NCBI GenBank assembly: GCA_903875575.1
Contig: CAIQWJ010000008.1
Coordinates: forward strand, 1 to 33,465
Length of the DNA: 33,465 nucleotides
DNA from: an uncultured Acidobacteriia bacterium
Lineage (GTDB): Bacteria > Acidobacteriota > Terriglobia > Bryobacterales > Bryobacteraceae
Direction: 5' to 3'
Position 1 is the stretch's first letter; every line of letters starts with the position of its first letter. The notes under the pieces are model-generated. The model was given only the letters and a program-made list of their open reading frames with translations. It was not told the DNA's origin and did not search any database. This document shows, piece by piece, positions 13,513-21,315 of the stretch. Made by a program: the position numbers and the translations under genes.

Positions 13513-14850
13513 TTAAAGCTCATCCTCCGCCACATGCGGCTTGAATTCCCACACCGCGATAATCGGGAACAGTTTTGAGAACAGCAGGTACAACACCACC
13601 ATCCCCGCAAACGTCGCGCAGGTGATGGCAATTTCCACCCAGCTCGGCAGATACGACATCGAACTCGCCGCCGGCAGCCTCGTGTTGCTCAGCGTCGGCA
13701 CCACAATGATGTAGCGCTCCAGAAACATCCCGAGCAGAATCCCGAACGACGCAATCACGCCGGTCGTGATACTCCGCAGCTTGCGAATGCCAAGCAGAAC
13801 AAACGGCACCACGAAATTCACGAAAACCATCAGCCAGAACAGAAATGCGAAACGAGTCCGCGTGCGCGCGCCGAACACCACCATCTCGCTCGGATCGTTC
13901 CCGTACCACGCAGTAATATGTTCCGCCAGCGTGAAGTAAAGCCAGAGCACGCTCATCAGCAACAGCAGCTTCGCCAGATTGTCGAAGTGGTGCTTCGTGA
14001 GATACAGTTCCAGACCCATCAGCTTGCGGATCAGAGCCATCACGATCATCAGTCCGGCCAGCCCGCTGAAGATCGCGCCCACAACAAAATACGGCCCGAA
14101 AATCGTGCTGTGCCACATCGGCGCAATCGCCATCGCGAAATCCCACGCCACAATCGTATGCACCGAAACCGCGACGGCCAGGATGATGCCAGCCATCAGC
14201 TTCATCGCGCGTTCCAGCGCGTGCCATTCGGTATCGCTGCCGGTCCATCCCAGCGAAAGCGCCTTATACAATTTACGTCGCCACGGCGTATTGTGCTCGG
14301 CCAACTGCGCCATATCCGGAATCAGCGGCAGATACAGGAAGATCACGCTGCCCGTCACGTAAGCGCAGATCGCCGTCAGATCCCAAAGCAGCGGCGACCG
14401 GAAATTCGGCCACAGTAAACGCGAATTCGGATACGGCATCAGCCAGTAAAAGCGCCACGCTCTGCCCAGGTGGATGATGGGAAACAACCCGCCAATCATC
14501 AGCGCAAAAACCGTGATCGCTTCCGCCGCGCGCGTGATCGGTTTGCGCCAGCCCGCGTCTGTCAAACGGAGGATCGCGGAAATCAACGTGCCCGCATGCG
14601 AAATGCCGATCCAGAAAACAAAGTCGACAATGTAAAAACCCCAGAACACCGGCCGATGCAGCCCCGTGACGCCCATGCCATAACGAAGCTGCACGCTCCA
14701 CGCGTACGCCCCGAACAGAATCACCAACAGCGGCAGCAGAATCGCAATGAAATATTTCTTCGTCAGCCCGGAGAGCGGACGAAACAAATCTTCCCGAATC
14801 TTGCCGTATGGCAAAAGCTCAGGAGGCGTGACTTTGACCCTGCCCGGCAT
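13513..14850 (-). CDS. actC: ActC, NrfD-like quinol-binding membrane subunit
   Basis: A 445-residue polytopic protein with about ten helices, the NrfD/PsrC double four-helix-bundle type. Characteristic blocks are TGLHRPVFWGFYIVDFVFWIG (first helices), IIHLGRAWRFYWLMPYPNSR, TEWHALERAMKLMAGII and EMVVFGARTRTRFAFLF. In alternative complex III this subunit binds the quinol on the periplasmic side and passes electrons to the Fe-S clusters of ActB. The ATG overlaps the stop of the Fe-S gene (TGATG). Confidence 0.92.
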   Translation of the reverse strand: MPGRVKVTPPELLPYGKIREDLFRPLSGLTKKYFIAILLPLLVILFGAYAWSVQLRYGMGVTGLHRPVFWGFYIVDFVFWIGISHAGTLISAILRLTDAGWRKPITRAAEAITVFALMIGGLFPIIHLGRAWRFYWLMPYPNSRLLWPNFRSPLLWDLTAICAYVTGSVIFLYLPLIPDMAQLAEHNTPWRRKLYKALSLGWTGSDTEWHALERAMKLMAGIILAVAVSVHTIVAWDFAMAIAPMWHSTIFGPYFVVGAIFSGLAGLMIVMALIRKLMGLELYLTKHHFDNLAKLLLLMSVLWLYFTLAEHITAWYGNDPSEMVVFGARTRTRFAFLFWLMVFVNFVVPFVLLGIRKLRSITTGVIASFGILLGMFLERYIIVVPTLSNTRLPAASSMSYLPSWVEIAITCATFAGMVVLYLLFSKLFPIIAVWEFKPHVAEDEL

Positions 14851-15536
14851 CAGCGCCCACGCTCCAGATAAAATACCTTCGGCTTCGTCCCCAGCTCTTC
14901 GAGCAAACGCGTGGCCCGGCTGCTCTCCGCCATTCGCGACACTTTGCTCTCGGGATCGTTCAAATCGCCAAACACCATCGCTTCAGCGGGACAACCCTGC
15001 ACGCAAGCCGGCTGGATATCGCCATCCGCCAATTCCTGTCCGGACGCTGCCGATTCATCCTTGCCGCGCTTAATACGCTGGATGCAGAACGTGCACTTCT
15101 CCATCACGCCCGCCATGCGCACGGCCACATCCGGGTTGTGCTGCAGTTGCATCGGTTCCGGCCAGACCGGATCGAACCAGTTGAAGTAACGCACCGTGTA
15201 CGGGCAGTTATTCGCGCAATAGAAAGTCCCCACGCAGCGGTTGTAAACCTGAACGTTGAGCCCTTCGGGATTGTGATAGGTTGCGTACGTCGGGCAAACC
15301 GGTTCGCAGGGCGCTTCGTCGCACTGCTGGCACAGCACCGGCATGTACTTCACCTTCACATCCGGGAAATCGCCTTCGTAGTAGCGGTCCACGCGAAGCC
15401 AGTGCGTCGTGCGGCCCGTCGCCGCCTGCTCCGGCGTGGAAATCGGAATGTTGTTCTCGGCATGGCAGGCCACCACGCAGGCTTCACAGCCCGTGCAGCG
15501 GTCCAGATCGATTGCCATTCCCCAGCGGTGTGCCAT
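14850..15536 (-). CDS. actB2: ActB Fe-S part, separate polyferredoxin subunit of ACIII
   Basis: A 228-residue ferredoxin-like protein with the four Cys groups of the dicluster family: CTGCEACVVAC, CQQCDEAPCEPVC, CVGTFYCANNCPYTVRYFNW, and CTFCIQRI with CVQGCPAEAM. In most alternative complex III loci this is the C-terminal half of a single ActB of about 1,000 residues; here it is its own gene 4 nt after the first half. It has no signal peptide, so it must be exported with its partner, as in other molybdoenzyme-type complexes. It wires ActC-bound quinol to the haem subunits. Confidence 0.88.
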   Translation of the reverse strand: MAHRWGMAIDLDRCTGCEACVVACHAENNIPISTPEQAATGRTTHWLRVDRYYEGDFPDVKVKYMPVLCQQCDEAPCEPVCPTYATYHNPEGLNVQVYNRCVGTFYCANNCPYTVRYFNWFDPVWPEPMQLQHNPDVAVRMAGVMEKCTFCIQRIKRGKDESAASGQELADGDIQPACVQGCPAEAMVFGDLNDPESKVSRMAESSRATRLLEELGTKPKVFYLERGR

Positions 15537-15540
15537 AGTT

Positions 15541-17676
15541 TTACCTGTGCGCGCCTCTGTTCTCGCTCTTCGTCGCGGAGAACTGAATCAGCTTGCCGTC
15601 GTCGCTTACACGCGTCAACTTCACGCGCGTCGCGCCGGTCGCCATCGCGCCCGTCGACGCCTCTGCCGATGGACCCAGAATTGAAAGCGCATTGACCCCG
15701 TAGCCCGATCCATAGCGGCTGAAATGCGTGTGTCCGCCGCCGATCCCCATACTCACCACGCCCGGAATCGCCGCCGGATGAATGAACGCCGCCGCTTCAA
15801 TCGCGCCGTGAGCCGATTCTATCCGCACCAGGTCGCCTTCCGAAATGCCAAGCTTCGCGGCAGTCGCGTTATCGATCTCCACCGGCAAGCCCCAGATCGC
15901 GCTGGAAACCGGATCCGGCAATTCCTGCAGCCAGGGCAGATGCGAGCTGCTGCCATCGTGGAACTGCACCGAAAGATACGGCTGGAAGTAGAGCGGGAAC
16001 TGCCCTGCGTCACCTTCAAATTTCGCAACGCTCAACGCCGCATCCTTACCCGGCTTCGCGGCAACCGGCTTCGCATCGGGAACCAGCCAAATACCGCCCT
16101 CGCGAGTCACTTCCGCGTAGGTGGCATCGCCCTTGAGCAGCGGCTTCACCAGGTCTGCCGCCGTGGGTGCCGTATAGGAGTCGCCCAGCTTACCCGAAAT
16201 GTCCGCCAGCGTTTTCTCAACAGCCTGCGTCTCGTAAAGCGGTTCCACGAAGGGTTCCGCCACGGCCATCGCTGTCCTGTCTGAAACCAGCGCCGACACC
16301 GCGACCGTCGATTCAAGCGCGTGATGATCGGGCAGAATGAAGTCTGCATACGCCGCCGAATCATCCACCACGGGTGCAAAACTCACCACCATCTCGGCCT
16401 TATTCAGCGCATCCAGTACGCCGGAAGACTTCGGTAAGAGATACGCGGGGTTCGTGCCATCAATCAGGATCACCTGAGCATTCGCCAGCCGTCCAGCTAA
16501 CGCGGAACTCTCCACGCTGACCGCGTTCGCCGCCGGAGCCAGCACGCCGCCCGGCTTGCCCACATTGCCCAGCATCAGATTCAGATAGTGTGACGCGATC
16601 ACGGCATCCACCGAATTCGTGTGCACCGCCGAAGCCCCGCCAATAACCAGTGGCGCATGCGACGCGCCGAACTCCAGAATGATCGACCGCGTGCGCTTCT
16701 CATCCTGACCGCAGGCCTTCAAATTCGCAGCCACATCAGCCGTGCGGAACGCGGTCGCAACCGCAGCAGGCAGACCAGCGACAATCGGAGCCAGCTTTGC
16801 ATCGATCAGAATTCTTGCCACCGCAGCGATGAACTGCGGTTCCGAACCCGGCGTCAGCGGCAACCAACGATCCGCCGATGTCGCCGTCGTCGAGAATCGC
16901 GACTCCGCCTGGAACAACGTCCCACGCATGCCGACGCGACCCTGCCGGAAATGCCCAAACTGCCGGGCGTAATAGACCGGCGACTCCCAGCCACCCAGAA
17001 AATCCGCCCCTATACCAAGCACGTGCGTCGCGTTAGCCACATCGTAAACCGGCAGCCCGCTCCAGCCCAACGCGACCTCCGCAGCCTTGCGCTCCACCGC
17101 AAAATCCGTAAGCGAACAAACCGACGCCGCCGGTGCTTTGATCGCCTTGAGGAAACCCTGCACTGCAGCTGAACGGCTGCCCGCATTGGGACCAGTGAGA
17201 AACACGATGCGCGAAGGATCTGCCGTGCGGATCTTGTCCGCCACTCCAGCCACGGCCTCGGCCCAGGGCACTGCCGCGAACGAAGCCTTGCCCCGATCGC
17301 CATTGCGCTTCACCGCACCGCGCAGGCGGTCCGGATGATACAAAGCCTGCACCACAGCCTGACCACGCGCGCACAACCGACCGCCGCTAATCGGATCCAG
17401 CGGATTTCCTTCAATCTTCTTGACCGCTGCAACACGCTGTCGAACCTGTTCACCCTTGACTTCGATGACGCGCTCGGCGCCCATCACTCGGACCAGCGTG
17501 CCGCAACCTGCTGAACATTCCGTGCAGACCGCCGGATACCAGCGTTCCTCGCCGATGGGGATATTGTGTTCGGGGACAAGCAGTGGAATCAACGCGTCGG
17601 TGTTACTGCCGCAACCGGTTGCGACCGCACCCGCCGTGCTGGCACCGAGGATCTTGAAGAAGCTACGCCGTTCCAT
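15541..17676 (-). CDS. actB1: ActB molybdopterin-oxidoreductase-like part of ACIII
   Basis: A 711-residue TAT substrate: MERRSFFKILGASTAGAV is a twin-arginine signal and ATGCG is lipobox-like. The 4Fe-4S motif CTECSAGC ... LCARGQ follows (near residues 50-105). The body resembles the molybdopterin dinucleotide fold (FLTGPNAGSRSAAVQGF, VLGIGADFLGGWESP, IWGLPVEIDNATAAKLGI). In studied ACIII complexes this domain has lost the molybdenum cofactor and is structural; whether that holds here cannot be seen. The ATG at 17676 begins the TAT signal; the longer frame enters the repeat array. The Fe-S half is a separate gene. Confidence 0.9.
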   Translation of the reverse strand: MERRSFFKILGASTAGAVATGCGSNTDALIPLLVPEHNIPIGEERWYPAVCTECSAGCGTLVRVMGAERVIEVKGEQVRQRVAAVKKIEGNPLDPISGGRLCARGQAVVQALYHPDRLRGAVKRNGDRGKASFAAVPWAEAVAGVADKIRTADPSRIVFLTGPNAGSRSAAVQGFLKAIKAPAASVCSLTDFAVERKAAEVALGWSGLPVYDVANATHVLGIGADFLGGWESPVYYARQFGHFRQGRVGMRGTLFQAESRFSTTATSADRWLPLTPGSEPQFIAAVARILIDAKLAPIVAGLPAAVATAFRTADVAANLKACGQDEKRTRSIILEFGASHAPLVIGGASAVHTNSVDAVIASHYLNLMLGNVGKPGGVLAPAANAVSVESSALAGRLANAQVILIDGTNPAYLLPKSSGVLDALNKAEMVVSFAPVVDDSAAYADFILPDHHALESTVAVSALVSDRTAMAVAEPFVEPLYETQAVEKTLADISGKLGDSYTAPTAADLVKPLLKGDATYAEVTREGGIWLVPDAKPVAAKPGKDAALSVAKFEGDAGQFPLYFQPYLSVQFHDGSSSHLPWLQELPDPVSSAIWGLPVEIDNATAAKLGISEGDLVRIESAHGAIEAAAFIHPAAIPGVVSMGIGGGHTHFSRYGSGYGVNALSILGPSAEASTGAMATGATRVKLTRVSDDGKLIQFSATKSENRGAHR

Positions 17677-17678
17677 GC

Positions 17679-18224
17679 TTAGCGCACCCCCGCCAGTAAT
17701 TCCATCCGAACCGCGACTGTAAGGAGCGGCACCCAAACCTTCAGCCCGACCGCAAAAACCCGCACTACCGCAAAAACCTTGCGTGCCGTGACCGTAAGGG
17801 AGCGGTACGCGAAACCTGGCACCACGCTATCACTCGCGCCACGCACCAACTCGGCCTGACGCACGACCGCCAAACCGAACACCGCAGCATCACTCGCGCC
17901 GCGCGCCAATTCCGCCAGGAGCACCGCATAACACCGCACGACCGCTAAACCCATCCGAACCGCGACTGCAAGGAGCGGCACCCAAACCTCCAGCCCAACC
18001 CCAAAACCCCGCGCCGCAGCATCGCTCTCGCCGCCCGCCGGCTCCGTCAATCGCACCGACGCCAAACCCCGACCTACCGCAAAGCCCTTACGAGCCGTGA
18101 CCGTAAGGGAGCGGCACTCAAAACCCCAGTCCGCAGCATCACTCACACCGCGCGCCGCCAAACCCCACGCCGCCGCAGCGCCGCCACTCTGAGCCCGCCC
18201 CGAAGCCCGTCCTAGTAATGACAT
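17679..18224 (-). CDS. Open frame through the repeat array between actA and actB (uncertain)
   Basis: The minus strand is open for 181 codons from an ATG at 18224, inside the end of actA, to a TAA 2 nt before the actB ATG. The peptide would be built of degenerate repeats: SLTVTARKGFAV / SLTVTARKVFAV, VWVPLLAVAVRM / VWVPLLTVAVRM, and ELARGASDAAVFG-like units. The fit between the neighbouring genes is exact enough to suggest translation coupling. However, the frame could be open only because the repeat is GC-rich and happens to lack stops on this strand. No known domain, signal or SD is seen. Treat as a repeat first and a gene second. Confidence 0.25.
   Translation of the reverse strand: MSLLGRASGRAQSGGAAAAWGLAARGVSDAADWGFECRSLTVTARKGFAVGRGLASVRLTEPAGGESDAAARGFGVGLEVWVPLLAVAVRMGLAVVRCYAVLLAELARGASDAAVFGLAVVRQAELVRGASDSVVPGFAYRSLTVTARKVFAVVRVFAVGLKVWVPLLTVAVRMELLAGVR
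17700..18160. repeat. Degenerate interspersed repeat array splitting the act operon
   Basis: At least three motif families recur. (1) CCATCCGAACCGCGACTG followed by AAGGAGCGGCACCCAAAC, at 17702 and 17951. (2) GCCGTGACCGTAAGGGAGCGG, at 17785 and 18094, a close relative of the first core. (3) GCAGCATCACTCGCGCC-like units, with cores at 17829, 17889, 18021 and 18138. Distances are 249 bp for family 1, 309 bp for family 2, and 60, 132 and 117 bp for family 3; every one is a multiple of three. A copy of family 1 is also at 330-361. The array accounts for nearly all of the 535 bp between actA and actB. Confidence 0.8.
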
Positions 18225-18751
18225 GTAGCGCAATCCTGCGAGGCCCCTTTCTGACGGTGGCAGGTCAGGCAAGTGCCCATGTTGTGGTTCACCAGCTTTT
18301 GCGCCGTATCCGCCTGCGTCATATCGCCGTGACAGGTCGCGCACTCCACCTTCGCCCGGACATGGGGAGCGTGGTTAAACTTCACCAGAGCCTGCTTTTC
18401 AAACCCGTAAACCCGCTGCCATGGAATCTCACGTCCCTTGGCCGCATACTCCGCGATCTTCTTGACTTCGGGCTTGTCGGTGCCGAACGTCGCGTGGCAA
18501 AGCATGCACTTCGCCACCGACGGGATGGTAGCGGCTGGACCAATATCCGCCATACTGTGGCAATCAATACACTGGAGCCCCATCGCAATGTGTTTCTTAT
18601 GCGAATAGGCGATCGGCTGGTCCGCCGCGGAGAGTGACAAAGCACCCGTCAGGACCAGTAAAAACGCGAGGGCGCGTGCGGCTGACGCATGAATAGCGCA
18701 GGGACGCGGCAGGCGACCTCGAATGAATTTGTACACGCCGGAATCAGACAC
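18212..18751 (-). CDS. actA: Pentahaem cytochrome c subunit ActA of alternative complex III
   Basis: A 179-residue exported protein with one hydrophobic segment near residues 26-42 (ALAFLLVLTGALSLSAA). Five c-haem motifs follow: CIDCH, CMLCH, CATCH, CLTCH and a final CATCH just before the stop. Several extra His (HKKH, NHAPH, NHN) can be second ligands, as in cytochrome c7/class III proteins. Five haems is the ActA number. The start codon is a GTG at 18751 with no clear SD. It is the first gene of the operon, behind the promoter at 18844-18872, and is separated from actB by the repeat array. Confidence 0.88.
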   Translation of the reverse strand: MSDSGVYKFIRGRLPRPCAIHASAARALAFLLVLTGALSLSAADQPIAYSHKKHIAMGLQCIDCHSMADIGPAATIPSVAKCMLCHATFGTDKPEVKKIAEYAAKGREIPWQRVYGFEKQALVKFNHAPHVRAKVECATCHGDMTQADTAQKLVNHNMGTCLTCHRQKGASQDCATCHY

Positions 18752-18843
18752 GAGTATGAATCAGAAGCGAAAAAACACGGGTACAGATGGACCGTACCTT
18801 CCCCGGATGCGGACCAAAACCCGGGGACACAGGGCAACTCATG

Positions 18844-18872
18844 ACAATAGCGAGACTGAGCGCGAATGTCAA
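18844..18872 (-). promoter_or_regulatory. Sigma70-type promoter of the act operon
   Basis: On the minus strand, TTGACA (18872-18867) is followed by a 17-bp spacer and TATTGT (18849-18844). The -35 is a perfect match and the -10 matches at four of six positions. Transcription would start near 18837, leaving an 86-nt leader before the actA GTG. No other good promoter is seen between the upstream terminator and actA. Confidence 0.6.
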
Positions 18873-18934
18873 ACCCGTTGCACCGGAAACTCCATTAGTA
18901 CGCGCAGGTTTCGCACCACCTGAACGTGGGTAGG

Positions 18935-18979
18935 TCAATAAAAACAAAGAGCGGAGAGGCCCGAAGGCGCTCTCCGCTC
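18935..18979 (-). terminator. Rho-independent terminator after the dihaem cytochrome gene
   Basis: GAGCGGAGAG (18949-18958) and CTCTCCGCTC (18970-18979) form a perfect 10-bp GC-rich stem around an 11-nt loop that can itself form a 3-bp extension. On the minus strand it is followed by TTTGTTTTTATTG. It lies 25 nt after the stop codon of the gene at 19004-20044 and separates that gene from the act promoter. Confidence 0.85.
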
Positions 18980-19003
18980 CATCTGATCCGCCCTGCTCCG
19001 TAT

Positions 19004-20044
19004 TTACGGCTTCAGCGTGGCCACGTAAGCCACAACATTCAGCATGTCGTCCTGGCTCATTTTGTCCACAACAGGCTTCATCAGACCGGTCGCGAAGCCC
19101 TTCCGCGTACCTTGCTGCATGTCGTACATCTGGCGCATCATGTAGCTGGGCGAACGGCCCGCAATCGTCGGAGCCGGGCCCACGCCCTTCAGCTCCGGGC
19201 CGTGGCAAAGTGCGCATTGCCCGGATTTCGCCAGCGCTTCGCCCTTCTTCACGGCTCCCACCGGCACGTAAGCGATGAAGCTCGAATGTGGGTTGCGATA
19301 CGTTTCCGTCATTTCCGCGCTCACCGGCACTTCGATGATCCGGTTATCCAGCGGCTCCGTCTCGTTACCATCCAGAGCCAGGAACAGGCCCACATTGATG
19401 CGGGTCTTCGGCGCAGTGGTGGATTCCTGCACCTTGATCCACTGTTTGAACTGGATCTGCGCATAATACTCAGCCGAGGCCTTCATTTCTTCCTCAGTCA
19501 TCGCCTTCGCAATCGACGCCATGGCACCCGTGTTTGCCTTGCGGGTATCCGCGCTCTTACGGTTTCCTGCGGCAAAATCCTTCAGTTGCTGGATGAAATA
19601 CTCCGCCGGGAAGCCGTTCACGCCGGCGTTTTCCGCGCGTCCCTGGCCGTTCGGATAGTGGCAGAGCGCGCAGGCGCGAATCGCCGGCGTACGTCCCTTG
19701 GCCACGATCTCGGGCATCGCCGGGTGCTCATTCGGAAACCAGTCCGCCGGGCCAAAACCGTCGTTCACCTGGGTACGCGTGAATTCCAGCGTGCTCCCTT
19801 CAAGCTTCAGCATTGTTGTGTCCGGAGCACGGCCGGGACCACCACCACGCCCTGAACCGCCACGGCCACCGCCACCGCCGGAACCGCCCCGACCGCCGCC
19901 CGGACCGCCAAAGCCGCCACCACCGCCCGCCGGTGCCGAAGACAGACCGGTCGTAAATCCATATGCCCAGGCGGGTGGATCAGCCGCAACAGCGGACCAC
20001 GCCCCCGCGATCAGGAAAGTCAGAACAAATAACGAACGTTTCAT
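19004..20044 (-). CDS. Dihaem cytochrome c with a glycine-rich linker
   Basis: A 346-residue exported protein. A signal peptide (MKRSLFVLTFLIAGAWSAVAA) is followed by a low-complexity Gly-rich stretch at residues 40-72. Two cytochrome c domains come next, with CALCH at 125-129 and CALCH at 277-281. Each is followed by typical class I helices (EYFIQQLKDFAAGNRKS; YMMRQMYDMQQGTRKG) and candidate Met ligands (GAMASIAKAM; GLMKPVVDKM). The pair resembles c4/c553-type electron carriers. The ATG at 20044 has an SD (GGAG, 9 nt) and begins the signal; the open extension upstream is not used. It has its own terminator but lies next to the act operon, so it is a plausible electron acceptor of that complex. 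Confidence 0.85.
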   Translation of the reverse strand: MKRSLFVLTFLIAGAWSAVAADPPAWAYGFTTGLSSAPAGGGGGFGGPGGGRGGSGGGGGRGGSGRGGGPGRAPDTTMLKLEGSTLEFTRTQVNDGFGPADWFPNEHPAMPEIVAKGRTPAIRACALCHYPNGQGRAENAGVNGFPAEYFIQQLKDFAAGNRKSADTRKANTGAMASIAKAMTEEEMKASAEYYAQIQFKQWIKVQESTTAPKTRINVGLFLALDGNETEPLDNRIIEVPVSAEMTETYRNPHSSFIAYVPVGAVKKGEALAKSGQCALCHGPELKGVGPAPTIAGRSPSYMMRQMYDMQQGTRKGFATGLMKPVVDKMSQDDMLNVVAYVATLKP

Positions 20045-20127
20045 ACCGTGAATTCTCCAGTTTGGCCGACTTGCTCGCGCCTCGCGCACAATGAATCGGG
20101 ATATCGGCGGGTGCCCGACCGCCCCTA

Positions 20128-20133
20128 ATTATA
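20128..20133 (-). promoter_or_regulatory. Possible -10 element of the dihaem cytochrome gene
   Basis: On the minus strand TATAAT occurs in an AT-rich island (TGCATATATAATTAGG) about 85 nt before the ATG at 20044, in an otherwise GC-rich gap. No good -35 hexamer is at the right distance. The rest of the gap 20045-20174 shows nothing beyond the small inverted repeat at 20143-20158 (ACCGGG / CCCGGT). Confidence 0.35.
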
Positions 20134-20174
20134 TATGCAGTCACCGGGTCTGCCCGGTACCAGTCCAGCCACGA

Positions 20175-21230
20175 TCAAACGGACGCTGCCGGAGAACGCT
20201 GACTCGCAATAAACATCTGGATTTGCTTGATTGTGAGTGCCACCGGAGGAGTGAGGCGAAGAACAGACCAGGCAGCAGAGATCGGAATCATCACGGCGCG
20301 CCCGTTGCCGCTGAACGTGCCCTCCAGAGGTTCATCGAGCATTCGCCGAACCTGAGCCCGCACCTGTTCCATCGTCTCGTTCCGGTCCAGCAGGGCGACA
20401 ACCGCCGGCCCGTCCCAGCGAAAGAGCTTATCTGAGTGCATGATGTGACGATCAACGTGTTGCGCGAAGAGGTACAGCATGCGATCACCAACATCGAAGC
20501 CGAACCGCGCGTTAATGGATTGCACGCCCTTGACCACCATGACGAGCACGTAGGTATGCTTCCCGCTCTTCGCGGCTTCCTGCATTTCACGGGTTCCCGT
20601 CGTCTGCCTCGGCAGCCCCGTGACAGGGTCGGTATCCGCCATTTCCCCCGAGAGATTGCATGCCGGCCTTCGTTCGATCTCCCGCTGCAGAGCCTGAATC
20701 GTGGCGTCGGATTCGGCCCGCTGTCTCTGGGTTTCTTCCCGAAAACTCTGCAGACATTCGCGGAGATGGGTCTTCAGCGAATGCAGATCATGCATCTCAC
20801 CGGCCGCTTCAAAACGATTCCCGATCTCCTGGAGGCGCTGCGCGGCCTCCGCATTTCCCCCACCCAGACGGAGCGCGGTCTCCGCCACCGCCGCCGCAAT
20901 ACCCTTTATTTCTTCGTTCTGCTTGCTCAGAAATGCCGAAACCCGGCGATTGTAGTCCGTCATTGCCTGCGCTGCCGCGCCCGAAGTTACAAACAGCGTA
21001 TCCGGGGACGGATCTTCCGCGGTGCGCAGTTGAAGCTGCTTCATCTCCTCAGCGAAGGCTTCTCGTTCCACCCGATTACAATCGACAGCTGCCGCGCCTA
21101 TGCTCTCGAGGAACAGCGACACGACTTTCCGCAAAGCCAGTTCGGCTTCGTCGACATCCAGAAAGCGCTTCAGACTGAGAATGGCCACAATATGGTTGGG
21201 CTCAACCGGGAGCAGCCCTGATTCACTCAT
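20175..21230 (-). CDS. GGDEF-domain-like protein with a degenerate active site
   Basis: A 351-residue protein. Residues 1-190 are mostly helical, with a coiled-coil-like stretch (SLKTHLRECLQSFREETQRQRAE). Residues about 200-335 have the GGDEF fold signature: TDPVTGLPRQ, YVLVMVVKGVQSINARFGFDVGDRML, and DKLFRWDGPAVVALL where active diguanylate cyclases have R-Y/W-GGDEF. RWDGPA replaces the GG(D/E)EF loop, so cyclic-di-GMP synthesis is unlikely; the domain may bind nucleotides or act as a regulatory scaffold. No membrane helix or signal is seen. It is divergent from the plsC gene. Confidence 0.75.
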   Translation of the reverse strand: MSESGLLPVEPNHIVAILSLKRFLDVDEAELALRKVVSLFLESIGAAAVDCNRVEREAFAEEMKQLQLRTAEDPSPDTLFVTSGAAAQAMTDYNRRVSAFLSKQNEEIKGIAAAVAETALRLGGGNAEAAQRLQEIGNRFEAAGEMHDLHSLKTHLRECLQSFREETQRQRAESDATIQALQREIERRPACNLSGEMADTDPVTGLPRQTTGTREMQEAAKSGKHTYVLVMVVKGVQSINARFGFDVGDRMLYLFAQHVDRHIMHSDKLFRWDGPAVVALLDRNETMEQVRAQVRRMLDEPLEGTFSGNGRAVMIPISAAWSVLRLTPPVALTIKQIQMFIASQRSPAASV

Positions 21231-21315
21231 CGGCGAGATAGCCAGATACTTGAGGGGTCCGGCTTTTCCGAGCCTGCTAGCATGAATAGACGGCCCTTCG
21301 CGGCACTTTCACACA

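Noticed and set aside
17700-18160. Repeats between actA and actB as a CRISPR array
   Set aside because: Copies are degenerate, unevenly spaced and of several types, with no unique spacers and no cas genes.
12616-18751. The NrfD/Fe-S/molybdopterin cluster as polysulfide or nitrite reductase
   Set aside because: The pentahaem ActA, DUF3341 ActD and monohaem ActE in this order are specific to alternative complex III.
18926-19855. 309-codon plus-strand frame opposite the dihaem cytochrome
   Set aside because: It begins across the terminator hairpin and is Arg/His-rich with no motif; the minus-strand gene has signal peptide, SD and two CxxCH sites.
20143-20158. Terminator for the GGDEF-like gene
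   Set aside because: The 6-bp stem with a 4-nt loop is followed by AT-rich sequence but no T-run; too weak to call.
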